Below, piece after piece: positions 7,351 to 14,757 of a DNA stretch of 23,925 nt. Source of the stretch: DAOPXV01 sp035352535 (GTDB taxonomy: Bacteria > Muiribacteriota > UBA9980). The stretch's first letter is position 1, and every line of letters begins with the position of its first letter. Location: assembly GCA_964545075.1 (NCBI GenBank), contig CAZJFS010000057.1:1-23925 (forward strand), read 5' to 3'. The notes under the pieces were generated by a model. It did no database searches. It saw only the letters and a list, made by a program, of their open reading frames with translations, and was not told the origin of the DNA. Made by a program: the position numbers and the translations under genes.

Positions 7351-8736
7351 ATGCCCATAAAAATAAAGAAAACGGGATCGGCGATTCTGGCTCAGGTGTT
7401 TTTTATCATTTCGGCTTTCGCGTTCGCGTACGCGGCCGATGCCACTTCCGAAACATCCATTAAATCGTCCGAAACCGGCGAGACTGCCATTACCGGAGAA
7501 ATAAAACTTTTGAAAGACGCGTCGACCATAGTGGAAGCGCCCGCCACCAGGGAAAATCCCATTACCGGAGAAATAAAGCTTTGGAAAGATTCGTCAAACA
7601 TAGCCGAAGCGAATGCCACGAAAGAGGCCGAAGCCAAAAACTCCGATACTGTTGCGGTTAACGTTTCGAACCAGCCGGCCGAAATACCCGGCATCGCTAC
7701 CGAAATCAAAGACGCGACCGTTCAGCTCAAGCAGCTTAAATTTCCCGTTACTAACATATCGGGAAAAGTTAAATGGCTTCAGCACGCGACCGAAATGGAC
7801 GGCGTCAGCTTCAGGTTATTAAATTCCGACTTTAAAGCGAGCGGCGTTATCGGGAAAGGCTCTGAGCGGAACAATTTCAAGGTGTCTTCCGAATCCGTTA
7901 AATTCGAAGACCTCAAACAAATATTTCCGATCCTTTCGCAATTTAATATAGCCGGAGCGTTCAAGCTTGATTGCGCCGTCGAAGGCACAAAGGACGAGCC
8001 TCTTTTAAATGGCAAAATCTCCCTTCCTGCGTCGAATTTTGATTTTGGAGGAATGCTTCCTGAATTGAAAGGAGTCGGCATATCAGATATTTCGGCCGCT
8101 TTTTCATATTCGAAGGAACTTTATAAGATAACCGATTTCAGTTTCAAGACTATGGACGGAGTCGTCAGACTTTCAGGCTCTTTTAATCCGTCCGAAAAAA
8201 GCGCCGCGGCTCTTTCATTCGCCGTCGATGGCATAAGCGTCGAGAAGTTCTCTAAATTTTTCGATAAATACAAAGGTAAGCTTTCCGGCGATATGTACGC
8301 GAATTTCAAGATAAAAAATATAATGACGCCTGAAACCGCTTATGCGGAAGGTACTCTTGATTTTAAAGATGGAATCATCAAAGATCTTGAACCGCTTAAA
8401 AAACTCGGTGAAAAACTCAAAACATCCGGCATGGAGGAGCTGAAATATCAAAAAATCGGCGGAAATTTCAAGCTTTTCATGAATAAAAAAGTGGATTTTC
8501 AGGATTTTGAAATATTATCGAATGTAATCAAAATGAAAACCACGGGTACGATAGACGAGAACCGGAACGTGAGCGCGAAACTGTTTGCCGAACTTTCCGG
8601 CGGTAATGTCGGAGATAAAATAAAGGACAACAAGTTTGGAAGGATATTCAAAAAGATAGTTCAGGGTATCAAGGGCAACTTCATAGTTTCGGGCTCGGCC
8701 GACAAGCCGAAGTTTGACCTCGATCTCGGCCAATAA
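7351..8736 (+). CDS. Exported AsmA-like protein with N-terminal 24-residue tandem repeat
   Basis: This 461-residue protein starts after GGGAGGG, a strong ribosome site. The N-terminus is a cleavable signal peptide (hydrophobic residues about 10-27, AYA cleavage site after residue 28). Residues 47-70 and 71-94 are two copies of a 24-residue repeat beginning ITGEIKL, about 16 of 24 positions identical. From about residue 120 the protein is made of alternating beta strands of AsmA type (VSFRLLNSDFKASGVIG, IAGAFKLDCAVEGTKDEPLLNGKIS, VVRLSGSFN, GTLDFKDGIIKDLEPLKKLGEKLK), ending GNFIVSGSADKPKFDLDLGQ. AsmA-clan proteins take part in envelope lipid transport or assembly, but most keep an N-terminal membrane anchor; this one appears to be released. 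Function here is inferred from fold resemblance only. Confidence 0.72.
   Translation: MPIKIKKTGSAILAQVFFIISAFAFAYAADATSETSIKSSETGETAITGEIKLLKDASTIVEAPATRENPITGEIKLWKDSSNIAEANATKEAEAKNSDTVAVNVSNQPAEIPGIATEIKDATVQLKQLKFPVTNISGKVKWLQHATEMDGVSFRLLNSDFKASGVIGKGSERNNFKVSSESVKFEDLKQIFPILSQFNIAGAFKLDCAVEGTKDEPLLNGKISLPASNFDFGGMLPELKGVGISDISAAFSYSKELYKITDFSFKTMDGVVRLSGSFNPSEKSAAALSFAVDGISVEKFSKFFDKYKGKLSGDMYANFKIKNIMTPETAYAEGTLDFKDGIIKDLEPLKKLGEKLKTSGMEELKYQKIGGNFKLFMNKKVDFQDFEILSNVIKMKTTGTIDENRNVSAKLFAELSGGNVGDKIKDNKFGRIFKKIVQGIKGNFIVSGSADKPKFDLDLGQ
7489..7632 (+). repeat. In-frame 72-bp tandem duplication, two copies
   Basis: Copies at 7489-7560 and 7561-7632 each encode 24 residues of the exported AsmA-like protein. 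The first 17 bases (ATTACCGGAGAAATAAA) are identical in both, and the rest has diverged at DNA level while keeping GEIKL, KD, EA and AT at the same places. The region is low in hydrophobic residues and lies between the signal peptide and the beta domain, so it looks like a linker that grew by duplication. Confidence 0.85.
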
Positions 8737-8760
8737 CATCGAAAGGCCAGGTGGCGTAAA

Positions 8761-9624
8761 TTGGAAAAAATGAAAATAGAAAACGTATCGGTCGCGCTCG
8801 CGCATCCCGATGAATTGAGCCTGAAATGGGTCGGTCAAACCGATCTTTTGTATCAGCTTCTGGCGTGCTGGTATGTCGCGGATGAGAATGATCATCCGCT
8901 CAACCCGAGGCTTCTTGGGAAGCCGGGCGTCGGAAAGACGACTCTTGCATATACCGCCGCGTCGATGCTCGGACGCCCGGTATATTTATTTCAATCGACG
9001 ATGGATACGCGGCCCGAGGATCTTATCATCACACCCGTCATCGGCGAGAACAACAGTATTCAATATGTCGCGTCATCACTGGTTACGGCGATGCTTAAAG
9101 GCGGGATATGCATAATAGACGAGGGCAATCGTATGAGTGAAAAATCGTGGGCGTCGCTTGCCCCGCTTTTAGATACCCGGCGCTACGTCGAATCGATAAT
9201 CGCCGGAATAAAAATAAACGCGCACCCCGATTTCAGGATATGCGTCACCATGAACGAGGATTCCTCGACATTTGAACTGCCGGAATATATCCATTCAAGG
9301 CTTCAGCCTCAGATTTATATAGATTTCCCGGAGCGCGACGAGGAACTTCTGATACTTCGGCATAACCTTTCGCATGCGCCGGACGAGGTCTTGAATTATA
9401 TCGCTGATTTTTTGCAGAGCGCTCATAAGGCTGACGAAAGATATAGCGTTCGCGACGGAATAAATATAGGAAGGTACGCGCTTAAAACGCTGAACTCGGG
9501 TTATGAGCTCGGCTTTATAAAAAATTCCGGAAAAGGCGGTCGCGGCGTCAGCGGAAATCTGGCGGCGCTTCGCAATGCGGTGAAAATGGTTCTCGGCGAC
9601 GAGGGAACGAACTATGCCCTCTGA
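8761..9624 (+). CDS. MoxR-type AAA+ ATPase
   Basis: This 287-residue cytoplasmic AAA+ protein resembles MoxR/RavA-class chaperone ATPases, which remodel or insert cofactors into partner proteins. Walker A is GKPGVGKTT at residues 53-61, and Walker B is ICIIDEGNRM with D120 and E121. DTRPEDLIITPVIGE is the MoxR-like segment between them. CVTMNED is sensor 1, and ELPEYIHSRLQPQIYIDFPERDEEL holds a probable arginine finger and the MoxR FDR-equivalent region. The TTG at 8761 is preferred because AGGTGG ends six bases upstream; the ATG at 8770 would leave an unusual 15-base gap. The last 11 bases overlap the next gene, so the two products are almost certainly partners. The common vWA-domain partner of MoxR is not recognisable in this window. 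Confidence 0.9.
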   Translation: MEKMKIENVSVALAHPDELSLKWVGQTDLLYQLLACWYVADENDHPLNPRLLGKPGVGKTTLAYTAASMLGRPVYLFQSTMDTRPEDLIITPVIGENNSIQYVASSLVTAMLKGGICIIDEGNRMSEKSWASLAPLLDTRRYVESIIAGIKINAHPDFRICVTMNEDSSTFELPEYIHSRLQPQIYIDFPERDEELLILRHNLSHAPDEVLNYIADFLQSAHKADERYSVRDGINIGRYALKTLNSGYELGFIKNSGKGGRGVSGNLAALRNAVKMVLGDEGTNYAL

Positions 9625-11704
9625 TGAAAAAACGGGATATATAAATTTTGATGAATATATAAATTCAGGAATATTCTTTAAAAATAACGTATATTTCGCT
9701 CCAGCGCTTCACGGCAAGCTCGAATTCGGTATATCCATGGACATTCTCGTTAAGGGTATCGAACCTGACTGCCTGGCGGTGGAGCTTCCTCACCAGGCGA
9801 AGGCGTCTTTCATTGACGCAGTAAACCGGTTTCCATATATATCCGTTCTCTGCGTCGAATCGGCCGGCCCTCTTCAATACCAGGTGGTAGAGCCTCAGGA
9901 TCCTACGGCCGCGGCTGTAAGGAGATTCGGCACGGCGCGGTCCGGGCACATTCATTTCATAGATCATTTTTGTGAAAATTACGGCGAACATTCCGGGAAT
10001 TTTCCGGATTCATACTCATTGAAGGTGGTCGGATACGAAAGATATTGCCGCGAATATTATGAGTCGCAAAAAGATATTGCGTTAAGCGACCGCGAACCGG
10101 CGGATATTGCTCGAGAACAATACATGGCCGCCACTCTTCAAACTTTATCCGGACGCTATAAAAAGATACTTTTCGTCTGCGGTTTATATCATTATCCAGC
10201 CATATTTAAAATGCTGGATTATAATAACGCCATTCCTCTTGTAAAAAACATTATAAATAAAGCTTATATAGCCAATCTTTCCGCGGCTTCGCATCAGAAC
10301 GTTTTAAGCGAACACGCATTTTTAATAAAACATTTCGAAATTTTGAAAGGGACGCCGCTTCCGGAAAAGAAAACCGGACCCGCGGAAGCGGTATATGAAA
10401 AAACAGCCGGTTCCGGAAACATCATAAGTTTTCCCGGGCTTTTTGGCGGAGATAAAACGACGTCAGATCTGGAAGCAACAGGCCGTCCCGGAACGAAAAA
10501 TGCTCAGCGCACGGCGGCGGAAGAAATGGAACTGGAGAAAAGCTTAGGCGATATCGATAATGGCTATCGCGTTGAAACGCTGGAAGATATAGACCGTGAA
10601 TTTCTTAATTTGAAACTTATGAAGATAGCCGCGGCAAGGTATAAAAAAAATACGGGGAGCGAGATATCGCGCCCGGCATTTTCGATAATGTTCAAATTCC
10701 TTAAAAATTATATACGCTTTAAGGGAATGCTTTCGCCGCTTTTATTCGAGCTTGTGACCGGCGCCCGCTCTGTCGCCGACGACAATTACGCGTTCGAGGT
10801 TTTCGATGAAGCCGTGAAATATCCATGGATGGAGGAGAACGGCAGGTACGCCTCTATCGAGATCAGTTTGGCCGACCTTAAGATAAACGGCAAGACCATA
10901 ACGTTTCACAGGCGCCTCAAATCAATGCGCCAGATATTTTCGCCTTACGTTAAAATGCGTAAACGCGAGGAAAAAAAAGGCGAATGGCTTCGCGAATGGA
11001 ATGAGAACCAGGATTCGGTCTGTTCATATCAGCCCGAGGACCTTCTGATAGAAAATTTCGGGAACTTTTTGCGGAAAAAGGCTAAATCGGTCCTGACCGA
11101 CGAGCAGTGCAGAATAGAGCCTTTCATGACATCGCTCATGGACGGCATCGATACGCGCGAGACCATTAGAAATTACCATATCGACAAGAAGCTATATGTT
11201 AAGATCGGCCGGCATGTTTCGGGCAAGGTCGGATCGGTTGTTTTTATTTTTGACGAAGATTCGGGAGCCGCCGAAAAATATCCATATCGCATGACGTGGC
11301 TCGGCGAGCACCATCAGGAATCTGATATGGCTTTTTATTCCACCGTGCCGGGCGAAAAAATAGTAGGCCCCGGTATATCCCGTTGCGAATACGGAGGGTT
11401 CATGCTGTCCTATCCGCCGCTTCGGCTCTACGACGTCTGGAATGATGATTACTATTTCGTGGCTAAAAGCAAGCCCGAAACGCTTCTTATGGCAGCCATA
11501 GATTACTCCGAGGAAAAATATATAGCTTATTGCGCCAAATCGCCTCCGCGAACATTTTTTAAAACGCTGGCCGCCAGGGTTGGAAAAAAGATCGTTTATG
11601 TCCCAATGGGCCAGTTTTCTCCGCAGACTATAAAGAAACTTCAGATTCTTCATATACTCGCTGGAAAGGGGACCCGGAAAATAGCCGGAGACTATTTATG
11701 GTAA
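9614..11704 (+). CDS. MoxR-linked protein: TraB/TIKI/ChaN-like N-domain plus unrecognised C-domain
   Basis: This 696-residue protein has no signal peptide or membrane segment. The N-terminal 200 residues have the landmarks of the TraB/TIKI/ChaN/EreA superfamily, often putative metal-dependent hydrolases or peptidases. They are an early histidine (ALHGKLEFG, H33), a buried glutamate after a strand (CLAVELP, E57), then REQYMAATLQTL at 167-178 and ILFVCGLYHYPAI with H193. Residues about 260-310 are low-complexity linker. The C-terminal half is dense in motif-like charged and aromatic residues: PFMTSLMDGIDTRETIRNYH around 504-523, TWLGEHHQESDMAFYSTVPG at 561-580, then GPGISRCEYGGFMLSYPP at 585-602. 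I cannot assign that domain to a family. The 11-base overlap with the MoxR gene argues for a complex. Family naming of the N-domain is inference from motifs. Confidence 0.75.
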   Translation: MPSDEKTGYINFDEYINSGIFFKNNVYFAPALHGKLEFGISMDILVKGIEPDCLAVELPHQAKASFIDAVNRFPYISVLCVESAGPLQYQVVEPQDPTAAAVRRFGTARSGHIHFIDHFCENYGEHSGNFPDSYSLKVVGYERYCREYYESQKDIALSDREPADIAREQYMAATLQTLSGRYKKILFVCGLYHYPAIFKMLDYNNAIPLVKNIINKAYIANLSAASHQNVLSEHAFLIKHFEILKGTPLPEKKTGPAEAVYEKTAGSGNIISFPGLFGGDKTTSDLEATGRPGTKNAQRTAAEEMELEKSLGDIDNGYRVETLEDIDREFLNLKLMKIAAARYKKNTGSEISRPAFSIMFKFLKNYIRFKGMLSPLLFELVTGARSVADDNYAFEVFDEAVKYPWMEENGRYASIEISLADLKINGKTITFHRRLKSMRQIFSPYVKMRKREEKKGEWLREWNENQDSVCSYQPEDLLIENFGNFLRKKAKSVLTDEQCRIEPFMTSLMDGIDTRETIRNYHIDKKLYVKIGRHVSGKVGSVVFIFDEDSGAAEKYPYRMTWLGEHHQESDMAFYSTVPGEKIVGPGISRCEYGGFMLSYPPLRLYDVWNDDYYFVAKSKPETLLMAAIDYSEEKYIAYCAKSPPRTFFKTLAARVGKKIVYVPMGQFSPQTIKKLQILHILAGKGTRKIAGDYLW

Positions 11705-11720
11705 AAGGTAAAGTGCGTTT

Positions 11721-14078
11721 ATGAAAAAAAAATTACTGATTTTCTCCGCCGTTCTGATTATTGCGTTATCCGCCGTGACTTCGTTTTTTGCGGTTCCATA
11801 TGCCTGCGTCGGGACCAACGAACCGTGGCATGAATTTTCTGTAAACGGTTCCGGAACGCCGACATATCTTGAAGCAGGATATTTCAGGGTATTCGGTGAG
11901 GCTGAAGGGCTTTTGGGAAATAACGTGACATGCCTGGCCTACAGTCAGAAAAACAAGCTGTTATATGTCGGAACTCGTGAAAATTGGGTTTACACGTTTG
12001 ACGGGCGGGACTTCAAGCCGCTGCTTGTTTCAACTCAACCGCTTTCTCCTAATGTTATATCGATTTGTTATGATGAAAAAATAAATGCGCTTGCGGTAGG
12101 CACCAACGCCGGCCTTGTTGTGGCCAATTCCCCTGCGCATGGCAAACCATCTAATTCTTTCGTAATAACTACCAGGGAAGGGGCTATAAGCGACACGATA
12201 TGCTCGCTCGCCTCGGACGGAGCAAGCATTTATGCCGGATGCGATTGCGGCGTTTTCAGAGTGGCCGGAAACTGCGTGCGTGAAAAAGCGACGCGGATAT
12301 CCGCGGAGGCGGAAATGGGCCGCGTGAATTCGCTTTATGTCGATGGGTCTAAAAATCTATGCGTCGGAACCGATACGCAGATATTGAGGACCTCCGACCT
12401 GAAGTCCTTTAGCAATGAAAAAGCCGTTTCTATGGAGAGCCTTAAAATGATAAACCGCATAGGGCTGCTTAAGATAAAAACCGGAGCGGAAAAAAAGGAA
12501 ATTATCGATCTGCCTCCTGATATAGCTTTTGCGTCTCTTACGGGGCTTAATATAATAGGCGGAGCCGGCGGAGTTAAAAACATTTCCGCTAAAAATGGAC
12601 TTGCGGAGGATTGGGTGACAAGTTTCGCCTATGATAATCTGAACGATAAGAAGAACGTCAAGGTCTCCGCCGATGAACGTCTGGCGGGTGGAGACGCGCT
12701 GCCCGCGGCGGAGCGCGAAGAGCTCATCAAGCGTCTTTTGAAACTGAAGCTGGATTATACCGTGATAACAAGGAATGGAAGCGAGATAAACATAAAGACG
12801 CAGGACCCGGGCCGCCTTATGGATGAACCGGCTTTTAAAGCGCTTAACGACAAGCTTCAGCTGTTTGAATTTAACGTTCCTCGTCCGGCCAAACCCGTTC
12901 CGGGCCTGGAGGCAATCAAAAAAGGCTTGTGGATCGGCACTAAAAACTCTGGCGTAGCTGTATTCAACGGAAGCGAATTCGTTTGTTTCAACAAGGAAAA
13001 TTCGCCGCTTGTATCAAATATGATAACCGACATATTGACGACCCCGAACTTTGTTTATGTAGCTACGGAGGGCGGCGGCCTTTTAAGATATGGAAAGTAT
13101 GACGAGCCGAACATTGTTTCTTCCGATTATGAAAAAATCCTCGATATTGCGCCTAACTTTATTAAGAATATAGGCAACGAGATATTTATCGGGACTTCAA
13201 AAGGCCTCTATAAATACACTGTGAATGGCGGAACCGCGGAAGTATTACATGGCGCGCCGGAGGTTTTCAATACGAATGGAGCTTGCGTGGATGATAATGG
13301 CAATATCGTTTTAGCCAGCGCCGACCACGGCGTGGTGATTGCCGGAAGCGTTACGACTCCCGAGGGCGGTTCGCGGTTCGGCGTGTTAAGGAGCCTCGGG
13401 CCGCCTGATGGCTTGAAATCGTCCCGCTGCACCGCCGTCTATAATGTTGAAAAAAGAGGAGTTTTAGCTGGATTTGGCGATATGGCGGCGCGCGTTTCGG
13501 AAAAATGCGCCATAATTACTCCGGATTATAAGATCCAATTATTTCCGCCGCCCGCGGGAACGAAGCTTGAAGAATATGATGCGACGTCAAGCTCGCGCTC
13601 TGCGATATCGGGGTTCGTATCCGTCGGAGAAGGCTTTTTCATCGGGAGTCTCGAAGGCGATTCCAACGCGCTTTCATTCTGCGCCGGATCTAAATGGCTT
13701 TATTCAAAGACGAGCATCGGTTCAGCCATGTGCCGCATAAGTTCAATGAACAAGGTCTCGAACAACGAGATATGCTTCGCCGGCGATTTCGGAGTGGTCC
13801 GGTTTAACGGCGCGTCATGGGAGAAAATATCGAACGCCGGCGCTGCGACGATAGGCGACAGTGTATGCGCGATGCGCGACACCGTTTCGGAGGGATTATG
13901 GATTCTTCAAAGGACCTCCGGTAAAAAAAGCGTGTCAAATAAATGCACGCTGGCTTTTTCAGGCGGTTCTACGGTGATCACGAAGCTTGTCGACGGCGCG
14001 GGAATTGCTTTTGCCCAGCTGGACCCTTTTGTTTTCGTGGGTACTACAAAGGGCGTATACAAGATCAAAAAGAAATAG
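11721..14078 (+). CDS. Exported beta-propeller protein with two-component-type (Reg_prop-like) repeats
   Basis: This 785-residue protein starts with a signal peptide (MKKKLLIFSAVLIIALSAV...). Cleavage is probably near YAC; a lipoprotein site is possible but the residues before the cysteine (VPYAC) do not fit a lipobox well. Repeats of about 40 residues run along the chain, such as AEGLLGNNVTCLAYS...LLYVGT, LSPNVISICYD...LAVGTNAGLVV, GLWIGTKNSGVAVFNG and SPLVSNMITDILTTPNFVYVATEGGGLLRYG. These resemble the blades of sensor propellers attached to hybrid histidine kinases, but here there is no membrane or kinase part. An insert at about residues 300-395 (LPAAEREELIKRLLKLKLDYTV onwards) interrupts the propeller. 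It follows the MoxR partner by 16 bases. A role in binding a ligand or an envelope protein is likely; the ligand is unknown. Confidence 0.78.
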   Translation: MKKKLLIFSAVLIIALSAVTSFFAVPYACVGTNEPWHEFSVNGSGTPTYLEAGYFRVFGEAEGLLGNNVTCLAYSQKNKLLYVGTRENWVYTFDGRDFKPLLVSTQPLSPNVISICYDEKINALAVGTNAGLVVANSPAHGKPSNSFVITTREGAISDTICSLASDGASIYAGCDCGVFRVAGNCVREKATRISAEAEMGRVNSLYVDGSKNLCVGTDTQILRTSDLKSFSNEKAVSMESLKMINRIGLLKIKTGAEKKEIIDLPPDIAFASLTGLNIIGGAGGVKNISAKNGLAEDWVTSFAYDNLNDKKNVKVSADERLAGGDALPAAEREELIKRLLKLKLDYTVITRNGSEINIKTQDPGRLMDEPAFKALNDKLQLFEFNVPRPAKPVPGLEAIKKGLWIGTKNSGVAVFNGSEFVCFNKENSPLVSNMITDILTTPNFVYVATEGGGLLRYGKYDEPNIVSSDYEKILDIAPNFIKNIGNEIFIGTSKGLYKYTVNGGTAEVLHGAPEVFNTNGACVDDNGNIVLASADHGVVIAGSVTTPEGGSRFGVLRSLGPPDGLKSSRCTAVYNVEKRGVLAGFGDMAARVSEKCAIITPDYKIQLFPPPAGTKLEEYDATSSSRSAISGFVSVGEGFFIGSLEGDSNALSFCAGSKWLYSKTSIGSAMCRISSMNKVSNNEICFAGDFGVVRFNGASWEKISNAGAATIGDSVCAMRDTVSEGLWILQRTSGKKSVSNKCTLAFSGGSTVITKLVDGAGIAFAQLDPFVFVGTTKGVYKIKKK

Positions 14079-14103
14079 AGAAAATAAAGTCAAGGAGAGA
14101 AAA

Positions 14104-14727
14104 ATGAGACCATTTATTTTAGGCATCGCCGGCGGTTCCGGTTCTGGAAAAACGACGGTAGCGAAGAAAATACTCGCGGAATTAAATTCCGATTCGGTAA
14201 TATTGCTTGATCATGACTCGTATTACCGCGATCAGTCAGCCTTGCCCCTGGAAAAGAGGCCTCTCGTCAATTACGATCATCCGGACGCTCTGGATAACGA
14301 TTTGCTGCTTCTGCATTTAAAGCTATTGCGCGAGGAAAAGCCTATAAATAAGCCAATATATAATTTCGTGACCTATACCAGATCGGTTGAAACCAACTTT
14401 ATAGATCCTAAAGACATAATCGTTCTGGAGGGATTTCTCGTTTTCACGGATCCGCGTATCCGTGAAATGTGCGATATAAAAATTTTTATTGAAACCGAGC
14501 CGGATGTGCGTATAATAAGACGTATCGAACGCGATCTCAAGGAACGCGGCCGTTCTCTCGAATCGATAATCTCGCAGTATTTTTCAACCGTAAAACCGAT
14601 GCATCATCAGTTCGTCGAGCCCTCTAAGCGCTATGCCGACGTCATCATTCCCTATGGCGGGCATAATCAGATAGCCATAGACATGGTTGTCACGCAGATC
14701 CGCGCCAAACTTGCCGAGCGCGAATGA
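14104..14727 (+). CDS. udk: Uridine kinase
   Basis: This enzyme phosphorylates uridine and cytidine to UMP and CMP in pyrimidine salvage. The open frame extends upstream to 13987 inside the propeller gene. The ATG at 14104 is preferred because AAGGAG at 14092-14097 lies six bases upstream and the product then starts MRPFILGIAGGSGSGKTT with the P-loop at residues 10-18. Its 207 residues match the family. Other landmarks are LLDHDSYYRDQS, NYDHPDALDNDLL (substrate binding), PIYNFVTYTR, VLEGFLVF and FIETEPDVRIIRRIERDLKERGR. It follows the propeller gene by 25 bases, probably on the same transcript, and converges on the hybrid kinase gene. No clear terminator is visible in the 30 bases between them. 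Confidence 0.95.
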   Translation: MRPFILGIAGGSGSGKTTVAKKILAELNSDSVILLDHDSYYRDQSALPLEKRPLVNYDHPDALDNDLLLLHLKLLREEKPINKPIYNFVTYTRSVETNFIDPKDIIVLEGFLVFTDPRIREMCDIKIFIETEPDVRIIRRIERDLKERGRSLESIISQYFSTVKPMHHQFVEPSKRYADVIIPYGGHNQIAIDMVVTQIRAKLAERE

Positions 14728-14757
14728 GCCGGCGAGGGAAAATTATAGCGGCCGGAT

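Noticed and set aside
11192..11653. 153-codon minus-strand open frame inside the MoxR partner
   Set aside because: It is the antisense of motif-rich coding sequence and has no support of its own.
14729..14755. CCGGC/GCCGG inverted repeat between udk and the hybrid kinase
   Set aside because: The stem is only 5 bp around a 17-base loop and no T-run follows on either strand, so it is not called as a terminator.
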